Shown in pieces: positions 39,001-52,380 of a DNA stretch of 64,000 nt. Source of the DNA: Henricia sp. BOLD:AAB3569 (lineage: Eukaryota > Echinodermata > Asteroidea > Spinulosida > Echinasteridae); NCBI GenBank assembly GCA_037783545.1, contig JBBELK010000029.1:62001-126000 (forward strand), written 5' to 3'. The first letter of the stretch is position 1; each line of letters starts with the position of its first letter. The position numbers and the translations under genes are program-made. A model generated the notes under the pieces. That model did not search any database and was not told the origin of the DNA. It saw only the letters and a list, made by a program, of their open reading frames with translations.

Positions 39001-41130
39001 ACCGGTGTATTCAATGTGGTATGGTCGTAGACGAAAGCTTAACAGGTTTGCGTAATTTGAAACGTTTACAGAAGAACAATATTTTACTAAAAACAAAAGT
39101 GCCTACGACACTCGGTATTCCCAGGTGGTCTCCCACCGAAGTACTGACCGAGCCCAACGTTGCTTAACTGCGGTGATCAGACGGGAACCGGTGTATTCAA
39201 TGTGGTATGGTCGTAGACGAATGCTTAACAGGTTTGCGTAATGTTAAACGTTTACTGAAGAACAATATTTTACTCGACAAAACAAAAGTGCCTACGACAC
39301 TCGGTATTCCCAGGTGGTCTCCCACCGAAGTACTGACCGAGCCCAACGTTGCTTAACTGCGGTGATCAGACGGGAACCGGTGTATTCAATGTGGTATGGT
39401 CGTAGACGAAAGCTTAACAGGTTTGCGTAATTTGAAACGTTTACAGAAGAACAATATTTTACTAAAAACAAAAGTGCCTACGACACTCGGTATTCCCAGG
39501 TGGTCTCCCACCGAAGTACTGACCGAGCCCAACGTTGCTTAACTGCGGTGATCAGACGGGAACCGGTGTATTCAATGTGGTATGGTCGTAGACGAATGCT
39601 TAACAGGTTTGCGTAATTTGAAACGTTTACTGAAGAACAATATTTTACTCGACAAAACAAAAGTGCCTACGACACTCGGTATTCCCAGGTGGTCTCCCAC
39701 CGAAGTACTGACCGAGCCCAACGTTGCTTAACGCCGGTGATCAGACGGGAACCGGTGTATTCAATGTGGTATGGTCGTAGACGAAAGCTTAACAGGTTTG
39801 CGTAATTTGAAACGTTTACAGAAGAACAATATTTTACTAAAAACAAAAGTGCCTACGACACTCGGTATTCCCAGGTGGTCTCCCACCGAAGTACTGACCG
39901 AGCCCAACGTTGCTTAACTGCGGTGATCAGACGGGAACCGGTGTATTCAATGTGGTATGGTCGTAGACGAATGCTTAACAGGTTTGCGTAATTTTAAACG
40001 TTTACTGAAGAACAATATTTTACTCGACAAAACAAAAGTGCCTACGACACTCGGTATTCCCAGGTGGTCTCCCACCGAAGTACTGACCGAGCCCAACGTT
40101 GCTTAACTGCGGTGATCAGACGGGAACCGGTGTATTCAATGTGGTATGGTCGTAGACGAAAGCTTAACAGGTTTGCGTAATTTGAAACGTTTACAGAAGA
40201 ACAATATTTTACTAAAAACAAAAGTGCCTACGACACTCGGTATTCCCAGGTGGTCTCCCACCGAAGTACTGACCGAGCCCAACGTTGTTTAACTGCGGTG
40301 ATCAGACGGGAACCGGTGTATTCAATGTGGTATGGTCGTAGACGAAAGCTTAACAGGTTTGCGTAATTTTAAACGTTTACAGAAGAACAATATTTTACTA
40401 AAAACAAAAGTGCCTACGACACTCGGTATTCCCAGGTGGTCTCCCACCGAAGTACTGACCGAGCCCAACGTTGCTTAACTGCGGTGATCAGACGGGAACC
40501 GGTGTATTCAATGTGGTATGGTCGTAGACGAATGCTTAAAAGGTTTGAGTAATTATAAACGTTTACTGGAGAACAATATTTCACTCAAAACAAAAGTGCC
40601 TACGACACTCGGTATTCCCAGGTGGTCTCCCACCGAAGTACTGACCGAGCCCAACGTTGCTTAACTGCGGTGATCAGACGGGAACCGGTGTATTCAATGT
40701 GGTATGGTCGTAGACGAAAGCTTAAAAGGTTTGCGTAAATTTAAACGTTTACCGAAGAACAATATTTTACTCGACAGAACAAAAGTGCCTACGACACTCG
40801 GTATTCCCAGGTGGTCTCCCACCGAAGTACTGACCGAGCCCAACGTTGCTTAACTGCGGTGATCAGACGGGAACCGGTGTATTCAATGTGGTATGGTCGT
40901 AGACGAATGCTTAAAAGGTTTGCGTAATTATAAACGTTTATTAAAAACAATATTTTACTTAAAACAAAGGTGCCTACGACACTCGGTATTCCCAGGTGGT
41001 CTCCCACCGAAGTACTGACCGAGCCTAACGTTGCTTAACTGCGGTGATCAGACGGGAACCGGTGTATTCAATGTGGTATGGTCGTAGACGAATGCTTAAA
41101 AGGTTTGCGTAATTATAAACGTTTATTAAA
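30061..41130. repeat. type C spacer cassettes, five copies
   Basis: A run of three divergent spacers recurs in fixed order. C1 has tttgagtaattataaacg and ends actcaaaac; C2 starts gaaagcttaaaagg and has accgaag and cgacagaac; C3 starts gaatgcttaaaagg and has tattaaaaacaat. Runs begin at about 30061, 31557, 35486, 36976 and 40530, spaced 1496, 3929, 1490 and 3554 bp. In the last four a fourth spacer similar to C3 follows. The 5S genes between these spacers are normal, so the spacers diverged while the genes stayed conserved. Confidence 0.85.
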
Positions 41131-41559
41131 AAACAATATTTTACTTAAAACAAAAGTGCCTACGACACTCGGTATTCCCAGGTGGTCTCCCACCGAAGTA
41201 CTGACCGAGCCCAACGTTGCTTAACTGCGGTGATCAGACGGGAACCGGTGTATTCAATGTGGTATGGTCGTAGACGAAAGCTTAACAGGTTTGCGTAATT
41301 TGAAACGTTTACAGAAGAACAATATTTTACTAAAAACAAAAATGCCTACGACACTCGGTATTCCCAGGTGGTCTCCCACCGAAGTACTGACCGAGCCCAA
41401 CGTTGCTTAACTGCGGTAATCAGACGGGAACCGGTGTATTCAATATGGTATGGTCGTAGACGAAAGCTTAACAGGTTTGCGTAATTTGAAACGTTTACAG
41501 AAGAACAATATTTTACTAAAAACAAAAGTGCCTACGACACTCGGTATTCCCAGGTGGTC

Positions 41560-44500
41560 TCCCACCGAAGTACTGACCGAGCCCAACGTTGCTTAACTGC
41601 GGTGATCAGACGGGAACCGGTGTATTCAATGTGGTATGGTCGTAGACGAAAGCTTAACAGGTTTGCGTAATTTGAAACGTTTACAGAAGAACAATATTTT
41701 ACTAAAAACAAAAGTGCCTACGACACTCGGTATTCCCAGGTGGTCTCCCACCGAAGTACTGACCGAGCCCAACGTTGCTTAACTGCGGTGATCAGACGGG
41801 AACCGGTGTATTAAATGTGGTATGGTCGTATACGAATGCTTAACAGGTTTGCGTAATTTTAAACGTTTACTGAAGAACAATATTTTACTCGACAAAACAA
41901 AAGTGCCTACGACACTCGGTATTCCCAGGTGGTCTCCCACCGAAGTACTGACCGAGCCCAACGTTGCTTAACTGCGGTGATCAGACGGGAACCGGTGTAT
42001 TCAATGTGGTATGGTCGTAGACGAATGCTTAACAGGTTTGCGTAATGTTAAACGTTTACTGAAGAACAATATTTTACTCGACAAAACAAAAGTGCCTACG
42101 ACACTCGGTATTCCCAGGTGGTCTCCCACCGAAGTACTGACCGAGCCCAACGTTGCTTAACTGCGGTGATCAGACGGGAACCGGTGTATTCAATGTGGTA
42201 TGGTCGTAGACGAAAGCTTAACAGGTTTGCGTAATTTGAAACGTTTACAGAAGAACAATATTTTACTAAAAACAAAAGTGCCTACGACACTCGGTATTCC
42301 CAGGTGGTCTCCCACCGAAGTACTGACCGAGCCCAACGTTGCTTAACTGCGGTGATCAGACGGGAACCGGTGTATTCAATGTGGTATGGTCGTAGACGAA
42401 TGCTTAACAGGTTTGCGTAATTTGAAACGTTTACTGAAGAACAATATTTTACTCGACAAAACAAAAGTGCCTACGACACTCGGTATTCCCAGGTGGTCTC
42501 CCACCGAAGTACTGACCGAGCCCAACGTTGCTTAACTGCGGTGATCAGACGGGAACCGGTGTATTCAATGTGGTATGGTCGTAGACGAAAGCTTAACATG
42601 TTTGCGTAATTTGAAACGTTTACAGAAGAACAATATTTTACTAAAAACAAAAGTGCCTACGACACTCGGTATTCCCAGGTGGTCTCCCACCGAAGTACTG
42701 ACCGAGCCCAACGTTGCTTAACTGCGGTGATCAGACGGGAACCGGTGTATTCAATGTGGTATGGTCGTAGACGAATGCTTAACAGGTTTGCGTAATTTGA
42801 AACGTTTACTGAAGAACAATATTTTACTCGACAAAACAAAAGTGCCTACGACACTCGGTATTCCCAGGTGGTCTCCCACCGAAGTACTGACCGAGCCCAA
42901 CGTTGCTTAACTGCGGTGATCAGACGGGAACCGGTGTATTCAATGTGTATGGTCGTAGACGAAAGCTTAACAGGTTTGCGTAATTTGAAACGTTTACAGA
43001 AGAACAATATTTTACTAAAAACAAAAGTGCCTACGACACTCGGTATTCCCTGGTGGTCTCCCACCGAAGTACTGACCGATCCCAACGTTGCTTAACTGCG
43101 GTGATCAGACGGGAACCGGTGTATTCAATGTGGTATGGTCTTAGACGAATGCTTAACAGGTTTGCGTAATTTTAAACGTTTACTGAAGAACAATATTTTA
43201 CTCGACAAAACAAAAGTGCCTACGACACTCGGTATTCCCAGGTGGTCTCCCACCGAAGTACTGACCGAGCCCAACGTTGCTTAACTGCGGTGATCAGACG
43301 GGAACCGGTGTATTCAATGTGGTATGGTCGTAGACGAAAGCTTAACAGGTTTGCGTAATTTGAAACGTTTACAGAAGAACAATATTTTACTAAAAACAAA
43401 AGTGCCTACGACACTCGGTATTCCCAGGTGGTCTCCCACCGAAGTACTGACCGAGCCCAACGTTGCTTAACTGCGGTGATCAGACGGGAACCGGTGTATT
43501 AAATGTGGTATGGTCGTATACGAATGCTTAACAGGTTTGCGTAATTTTAAACGTTTACTGAAGAACAATATTTTACTCGACAAAACAAAAGTGCCTACGA
43601 CACTCGGTATTCCCAGGTGGTCTCCCACCGAAGTACTGACCGAGCCCAACGTTGCTTAACTGCGGTGATCAGACGGGAACCGGTGTATTCAATGTGGTAT
43701 GGTCGTAGACGAATGCTTAACAGGTTTGCGTAATGTTAAACGTTTACTGAAGAACAATATTTTACTCGACAAAACAAAAGTGCCTACGACACTCGGTATT
43801 CCCAGGTGGTCTCCCACCGAAGTACTGACCGAGCCCAACGTTGCTTAACTGCGGTGATCAGACGGGAACCGGTGTATTCAATGTGGTATGGTCGTAGACG
43901 AAAGCTTAACAGGTTTGCGTAATTTGAAACGTTTACAGAAGAACAATATTTTACTAAAAACAAAAGTGCCTACGACACTCGGTATTCCCAGGTGGTCTCC
44001 CACCGAAGTACTGACCGAGCCCAACGTTGCTTAACTGCGGTGATCAGACGGGAACCGGTGTATTCAATGTGGTATGGTCGTAGACGAATGCTTAACAGGT
44101 TTGCGTAATTTGAAACGTTTACTGAAGAACAATATTTTACTCGACAAAACAAAAGTGCCTACGACACTCGGTATTCCCAGGTGGTCTCCCACCGAAGTAC
44201 TGACCGAGCCCAACGTTGCTTAACTGCGGTGATCAGACGGGAACCGGTGTATTCAATGTGGTATGGTCGTAGACGAAAGCTTAACATGTTTGCGTAATTT
44301 GAAACGTTTACAGAAGAACAATATTTTACTAAAAACAAAAGTGCCTACGACACTCGGTATTCCCAGGTGGTCTCCCACCGAAGTACTGACCGAGCCCAAC
44401 GTTGCTTAACTGCGGTGATCAGACGGGAACCGGTGTATTCAATGTGGTATGGTCGTAGACGAATGCTTAACAGGTTTGCGTAATTTGAAACGTTTACTGA

Positions 44501-44940
44501 AGAACAATATTTTACTCGACAAAACAAAAGTGCCTACGACACTCGGTATTCCCAGGTGGTCTCCCACCGAAGTACTGACCGAGCCCAACGTTGCTTAACT
44601 GCGGTGATCAGACGGGAACCGGTGTATTCAATGTGTATGGTCGTAGACGAAAGCTTAACAGGTTTGCGTAATTTGAAACGTTTACAGAAGAACAATATTT
44701 TACTAAAAACAAAAGTGCCTACGACACTCGGTATTCCCTGGTGGTCTCCCACCGAAGTACTGACCGATCCCAACGTTGCTTAACTGCGGTGATCAGACGG
44801 GAACCGGTGTATTCAATGTGGTATGGTCTTAGACGAATGCTTAACAGGTTTGCGTAATTTTAAACGTTTACTGAAGAACAATATTTTACTCGACAAAACA
44901 AAAGTGCCTACGACACTCGGTATTCCCAGGTGGTCTCCCA
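41560..44940. repeat. nine-unit tandem duplication, 2 x 1688 bp
   Basis: Private variants recur exactly 1688 bp apart: cgtatacgaatg (41829/43517), taacatgtttgcg (42596/44284), a one-base deletion giving aatgtgtatgg (42944/44632), attccctggtgg (43047/44735) and ggtcttagacg (43140/44828). I saw no difference between the two halves by eye, so this is a very recent duplication. Outer limits are approximate. Confidence 0.9.
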
Positions 44941-47900
44941 CCGAAGTACTGACCGAGCCCAACGTTGCTTAACTGCGGTGATCAGACGGGAACCGGTGTA
45001 TTCAATGTGGTATGGTCGTAGACGAAAGCTTAACAGGTTTGCGTAATTTGAAACGTTTACAGAAGAACAATATTTTACTAAAAACAAAAGTGCCTACGAC
45101 ACTCGGTATTCCCAGGTGGTCTCCCACCGAAGTACTGACCGAGCCCAACGTTGCTTAACTGCGGTGATCAGACGGGAACCGGTGTATTCAATGTGGTATG
45201 GTCGTAGACGAAAGCTTAACAGGTTTGCGTAATTTGAAACGTTTACATAAGAACAATATTTTACTAAAAACAAAAGTGCCTACGACACTCGGTATTCCCA
45301 GGTGGTCTCCCACCGAAGTACTGACCGAGCCCAACGTTGCTTAACTGCGGTGATCAGACGGGAACCGGTGATTCAATGTGGTATGGTCGTAGACGAAAGC
45401 TTAACAGGTTTGCGTAATTTGAAACGTTTACAGAAGAACAATATTTTACTAAAAACAAAAGTGCCTACGACACTCGGTATTCCCAGGTGGTCTCCCACCG
45501 AAGTACTGACCGAGCCCAACGTTGCTTAACTGCGGTGATCAGACGGGAACCGGTGTATTCAATGTGGTATGGTCGTAGACGAATGCTTAACAGGTTTGCG
45601 TAATTTGAAACGTTTACTGAAGAACAATATTTTACTCGACAAAACAAAAGTGCCTACGACACTCGGTATTCCCAGGTGGTCTCCCACCGAAATACTGACC
45701 GAGCCCAACGTTGCTTAACTGCGGTGATCAGACGGGAACCGGTGTATTCAATGTGGTATGGTCGTAGACGAAAGCTTAACAGGTTTGCGTAATTTGAAAC
45801 GTTTACAGAAGAACAATATTTTACTAAAAACAAAAGTGCCTACGACACTCGGTATTCCCAGGTGGTCTCCCACCGAAGTACTGACCGAGCCTAACGTTGC
45901 TTAACTGCGGTGATCAGACGGGAACCGGTGTATTCAATGTGGTATGGTCGTAGACGAATGCTTAACAGGTTTGCGTAATTTGAAACGTTTACTGAAGAAC
46001 AATATTTTACTCGACAAAACAAAAGTGCCTACGACACTCGGTATTCCCAGGTGGTCTCCCACCGAAGTACTGACCGAGCCCAACGTTGCTTAACTGCGGT
46101 GATCAGACGGGAACCGGTGTATTCAATGTGTATGGTGGTAGACGAAAGCTTAACAGGTTTGCCTAATTTGAAACGTTTACAGAAGAACAATATTTTACTA
46201 AAAACAAAAGTGCCTACGACACTCGGTATTCCCAGGTGGTCTCCCACCGAAGTACTGACCGAGCCCAACGTTGCTTAACTGCGGTGATCAGACGGGAACC
46301 GGTGTATTCAATGTGGTATGGTCGTAGACGAATGCTTAACAGGTTTGCGTAATTTTAAACGTTTACTGAAGAACAATATTTTACTCGACAAAACAAAAGT
46401 GCCTACGACACTCGGTATTCCCAGGTGGTCTCCCACCGAAGTACTGACCGAGCCCAACGTTGCTTAACTGCGGTGATCAGACGGGAACCGGTGTATTCAA
46501 TGTGGTATGGTCGTATACGAAAGCTTAACAGGTTTGCGTAATTTGAAACGTTTACAGAAGAACAATATTTTACTAAAAACAAAAGTGCCTACGACACTCG
46601 GTATTCCCAGGTGGTCTCCCACCGAAGTACTGACCGAGCCCAACGTTGCTTAACTGCGGTGATCAGACGGGAACCGGTGTATTCAATGTGGTATGGTCGT
46701 AGTCGAAAGCTTAACAGGTTTGCGTAATTTGAAACGTTTACAGAAGAACAATATTTTACTAAAAACAAAAGTGCCTACGACACTCGGTATTCCCAGGTGG
46801 TCTCCCACCGAAGTACTGACCGAGCCCAACGTTGCTTAACTGCGGTGATCAGACGGGAACCGGTGTATTCAATGTGGTATGGTCGTAGACGAAAGCTTAA
46901 CAGGTTTGCGTAATTTGAAACGTTTACAGAAGAACAATATTTTACTAAAAACAAAAGTGCCTACGACACTCGGTATTCCCAGGTGGTCTCCCACCGAAGT
47001 ACTGACCGAGCCCAACGTTGCTTAACTGCGGTGATCAGACGGGAACCGGTGTATTAAATGTGGTATGGTCGTAGACGAATGCTTAACAGGTTTGCGTAAT
47101 TTTAAACGTTTACTGAAGAACAATATTTTACTCGACAAAACAAAAGTGCCTACGACACTCGGTATTCCCAGGTGGTCTCCCACCGAAGTACTGACCGAGC
47201 CCAACGTTGCTTAACTGCGGTGATCAGACGGGAACCGGTGTATTCAATGTGGTATGGTCGTAGACGAAAGCTTAACAGGTTTGCGTAATTTGAAACGTTT
47301 ACAGAAGAACAATATTTTACTAAAAACAAAAGTGCCTACGACACTCGGTATTCCCAGGTGGTCTCCCACCGAAGTACTGACCGAGCCCAACGTTGCTTAA
47401 CTGCGGTGATCAGACGGGAACCGGTGTATTCAATGTGGTATGGTCGTAGACGAAAGCTTAACAGGTTTGCGTAATTGTAAACGTTTACAGAAGAACAATA
47501 TTTTACTAAAAACAAAAGTGCCTACGACACTCGGTATTCCCAGGTGGTCTCCCACCGAAGTACCGACCGAGCCCAACGTTGCTTAACTGCGGTGATCAGA
47601 CGGGAACCGGTGTATTCAATGTGGTATGGTCGTAGACGAATGCTTAACAGGTTTGCGTAATTTTAAACGTTTACTGAAGAACAATTTTTTACTAAAAACA
47701 AAAGTGCCTACGACACTCGGTATTCCCAGGTGGTCTCCCACCGAAGTACTGACCGAGCCCAACGTTGCTTAACTGCGGTAATCAGACGGGAACCGGTGTA
47801 TTCAATGTGGTATGGTCGTAGACGAAAGCTTAACAGGTTTGCGTAATTTGAAACGTTTACAGAAGAACAATATTTTACTAAAAACAAAAGTGCCTACGAC

Positions 47901-50900
47901 ACTCGGTATTCCCAGGTGGTCTCCCACCGAAGTACTGACCGAGCCCAACGTTGCTTAACTGCGGTGATCAGACGGGAACCGGTGTATTCAATGTGGTATG
48001 GTCGTAGACGAAAGCTTAACAGGTTTGCGTAATTGTAAACGTTTACAGAAGAACAATATTTTACTAAAAACAAAAGTGCCTACGACACTCGGTATTCCCA
48101 GGTGGTCTCCCACCGAAGTACCGACCGAGCCCAACGTTGCTTAACTGCGGTGATCAGACGGGAACCGGTGTATTCAATGTGGTATGGTCGTAGACGAATG
48201 CTTAACAGGTTTGCGTAATTTTAAACGTTTACTGAAGAACAATATTTTACTCGACAAAACAAAAGTGCCTACGACACTCGGTATTCCCAGGTGGTCTCCC
48301 ACCGAAGTACTGACCGAGCCCAACGTTGCTTAACTGCGGTGATCAGACGGGAACCGGTGTATTCAATGTGGTATGGTCGTAGACGAAAGCTTAACAGGTT
48401 TGCGTAATTTGAAACGTTTACAGAAGAACAATATTTTACTAAAAACAAAAGTGCCTACGACACTCGGTATTCCCAGGTGGTCTCCCACCGAAGTACTGAC
48501 CGAGCCCAACGTTGCTTAACTGCGGTAATCAGACGGGAACCGGTGTATTCAATGTGGTATGGTCGTAGACGAAAGCTTAACAGGTTTGCGTAATTTGAAA
48601 CGTTTACAGAAGAACAATATTTTACTAAAAACAAAAGTGCCTACGACACTCGGTATTCCCAGGTGGTCTCCCACCGAAGTACCGACCGAGCCCAACGTTG
48701 CTTAACTGCGGCGATCAGACGGGAACCGGTGTATTCAATGTGGTATGGTCGTAGACGAATGCTTAACAGGTTTGCGTAATTTTAAACGTTTACTGAAGAA
48801 CAATATTTTACTCGACAAAACAAAAGTGCCTACGACACTCGGTATTCCCAGGTGGTCTCCCACCGAAGTACTGACCGAGCCCAACGTTGCTTAACTGCGG
48901 TGATCAGACGGGAACCGGTGTATTCAATGTGGTATGGTCGTAGACGAATGCTTAACAGGTTTGCGTAATTTGAAACGTTTACTGAAAAACAATATTTTAC
49001 TCGACAAAACAAAAGTGCCTACGACACTCGGTATTCCCAGGTGGTCTCCCACCGAAGTACTGACCGAGCCCAACGTTGCTTAACTGCGGTGATCAGACGG
49101 GAACCGGTGTATTCAATGTGGTATGGTCGTAGACGAAAGCTTAACAGGTTTGCGTAATTTGAAACGTTTACAGAAGAACAATATTTTACTAAAAATAAAA
49201 GTGCCTACGACACTCGGTATTCCCAGGTGGTCTCCCACCGAAGTACTGACCGAGCCCAACGTTGCTTAACTGCGGTGATCAGACGGGAACCGGTGTATTC
49301 AATGTGGTATGGTCGTAGACGAATGCTTAACAGGTTTGCGTAATTTGAAACGTTTACTGAAGAACAATATTTTACTCGACAAAACAAAAGTGCCTACGAC
49401 TCTCGGTATTCCCAGGTGGTCTCCCACCGAAGTACTGACCGAGCCAAACGTTGCTTAACTGCGGTGATCAGACGGGAACCGGTGTATTCAATGTGGTATG
49501 GTCGTAGACGAAAGCTTAACAGGTTTGCGTAATTTGAAACGTTTACAGAAGAACAATATTTTACTAAAAACAAAAGTGCCTACGACACTCGGTATTCCCA
49601 GGTGGTCTCCCACCGAAGTACTGACCGAGCCCAACGTTGCTTAACTGCGGTGATCAGACGGGAACCGGTGTATTCAATGTGGTATGGTCGTAGACGAATG
49701 CTTAACAGGTTTGCGTAATTTTAAACGTTTACTGAAGAACAATATTTTACTCGACAAAACAAAAGTGCCTACGACACTCGGTATTCCCAGGTGGTCTCCC
49801 ACCGAAGTACTGACCGAGCCCAACGTTGCTTAACTGCGGTGATCAGACGGGAACCGGTGTATTCAATGTGGTATGGTCGTAGACGAAAGCTTAACAGGTT
49901 TGCGTAATTTGAAACGTTTACAGAAGAACAATATTTTACTAAAAACAAAAGTGCCTACGACACTCGGTATTCCCAGGTGGTCTCCCACCGAAGTACTGAC
50001 CGAGCCCAACGTTGCTTAACTGCGGTGATCAGACGGGAACCGGTGTATTCAATGTGGTATGGTCGTAGACGAAAGCTTAACATGTTTGCGTAATTTGAAA
50101 CGTTTACAGAAGAACAATATTTTACTAAAAACAAAAGTGCCTACGACACTCGGTATTCCCAGGTGGTCTCCCACCGAAGTACTGACCGAGCCCAACGTTG
50201 CTTAACTGCGGTGATCAGACGGGAACCGGTGTATTCAATGTGGTATGGTCGTAGACGAAAGCTTAACAGGTTTGCGTAATTTGAAACGTTTACAGAAGAA
50301 CAATATTTTACTAAAAACAAAAGTGCCTACGACACTCGGTATTCCCAGGTGGTCTCCCACCGAAGTACTGACCGAGCCCAACGTTGCTTAACTGCGGTGA
50401 TAAGACGGGAACCGGTGTATTCAATGTGGTATGGTCGTAGACGAAAGCTTAACAGGTTTGCGTAATTTGAAACGTTTACAGAAGAACAATATTTTACTAA
50501 AAACAAAAGTGCCTACGACACTCGGTATTCCCAGGTGGTCTCCCACCGAAGTACTGACCGAGCCCAACGTTGCTTAACTGCGGTGATCAGACGGGAACCG
50601 GTGTATTCAATGTGGTATGGTCGTAGACGAATGCTTAACAGGTTTGCGTAATGTTAAACGTTTACTGAAGAACAATATTTTACTCGACAAAACAAAAGTG
50701 CCTACGACACTCGGTATTCCCAGGTGGTCTCCCACCGAAGTACTGACCGAGCCCAACGTTGCTTAACTGCGGTGATCAGACGGGAACCGGTGTATTCAAT
50801 GTGGTATGGTCGTAGACGAAAGCTTAACAGGTTTGCGTAATTTGAAACGTTTACAGAAGAACAATATTTTACTAAAAACAAAAGTGCCTACGACACTCGG

Positions 50901-52196
50901 TATTACCAGGTGGTCTCCCACCGAAGTACTGACCGAGCCCAACGTTGCTTAACTGCGGTGATCAGACGGGAACCGGTGTATTCAATGTGGTATGGTCGTA
51001 GACGAATGCTTAACAGGTTTGCGTAATGTTAAACGTTTACTGAAGAACAATATTTTACTCGACAAAACAAAAGTGCCTACGACACTCGGTATTCCCAGGT
51101 GGTCTCCCACCGAAGTACTGACCGAGCCCAACGTTGCTTAACTGCGGTGATCAGACGGGAACCGGTGTATTCAATGTGGTATGGTCGTAGACGAAAGCTT
51201 AACAGGTTTGCGTAATTTGAAACGTTTACAGAAGAACAATATTTTACTAAAAACAAAAGTGCCTACGACACTCGGTATTCCCAGGTGGTCTCCCACCGAA
51301 GTACTGACCGAGCCCAACGTTGCTTAACTGCGGTGATCAGACGGGAACCTGTGTATTCAATGTGGTATGGTCGTAGACGAATGCTTAACAGGTTTGCGTA
51401 ATTTGAAACGTTTACTGAAGAACAATATTTTACTCGACAAAACAAAAGTGCCTACGACACTCGGTATTCCCAGGTGGTCTCCCACCGAAGTACTGACCGA
51501 GCCCAACGTTGCTTAACTGCGGTGATCAGACGGGAACCGGTGTATTCAATGTGGTATGGTCGTAGACGAAAGCTTAACAGGTTTGCGTAATTTGAAACGT
51601 TTACAGAAGAACAATATTTTACTAAAAACAAAAGTGCCTACGACACTCGGTATTCCCAGGTGGTCTCCCACCGAAGTACTGACCGAGCCCAACGTTGCTT
51701 AACTGCAGTGATCAGACGGGAACCGGTGTATTCAATGTGGTATGGTCGTAGACGAATGCTTAACAGGTTTGCGTAATTTGAAACGTTTACTGAAGAACAA
51801 TATTTTACTCGACAAAACAAAAGTGCCTACGACACTCGGTATTCCCAGGTGGTCTCCCACCGAAGTACTGACCGAGCCCAACGTTGCTTAACTGCGGTGA
51901 TCAGACGGGAACCGGTGTATTCAATGTGGTATGGTCGTAGACGAAAGCTTAACAGGTTTGCGTAATTTGAAACGTTTACAGAAGAACAATATTTTACTAA
52001 AAACAAAAGTGCCTACGACACTCGGTATTTCCAGGTGGTCTCCCACCGAAGTACTGACCGAGCCCAACGTTGCTTAACTGCGGTGATCAGACGGGAACCG
52101 GTGTATTCAATGTGGTATGGTCGTAGACGAAAGCTTAACAGGTTTGCGTAATTTGAAACGTTTACAGAAGAACAATATTTTACTAAAAACAAAAGT

Positions 52197-52236
52197 GCCT
52201 ACGACACTCGGTATTCCCAGGTGGTCTCCCACCGAA
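52197..52236 (-). pseudogene. 5S rRNA gene fragment (nt 79-118), 3' flank of LINE copy 2
   Basis: Contains box C and the 3' strand of helix I. On the plus strand it ends accgaa and is followed directly by the T11 of the LINE poly(A) tail. Nucleotide 78 (g on the plus strand) is missing compared with the flank of copy 3. The rest of this gene is at 58217-58293. Confidence 0.95.
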
Positions 52237-52267
52237 TTTTTTTTTTTCTGAGAGGAGTTAGACTCCA

Positions 52268-52273
52268 TTTATT
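52268..52273 (-). promoter_or_regulatory. AATAAA polyadenylation signal, LINE copy 2
   Basis: AATAAA on the sense strand ends about 20 nt before the A11 tail, with a small GGAGT/ACTCC hairpin in between. The spacing is standard for Pol II 3' end formation and argues that the LINE RNA is a polyadenylated Pol II transcript. Confidence 0.8.
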
Positions 52274-52380
52274 AACACATCTCCATGCATACAGTATCTA
52301 CAATTTACGTACTTCGTACATAATTAAGTTACTTTATATGTATGTATATGATAAAAATTGCAACAATAGGACGTCTGAAA

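Larger units (their letters stand above)
17867..52236 (-). rRNA. 5S rRNA tandem array, block 2 (about 183 complete genes)
   Basis: The largest uninterrupted block: head-to-tail 5S genes with spacers of type A and B, plus a third type C group (gcttaaaagg at the start) between about 30.0 and 41.2 kb and singly near 28.2 kb. Coding regions are mostly identical; recurring variants are CA, AA or GC at nt 49/50, G/A in gtgatc/gtaatc, and accgaccgag for actgaccgag. A minority have one-base deletions (see findings). Order and orientation never change. Block ends are the 1.3-kb insertion on the left and LINE copy 2 on the right. Gene number is estimated from block length divided by period. Confidence 0.96.
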
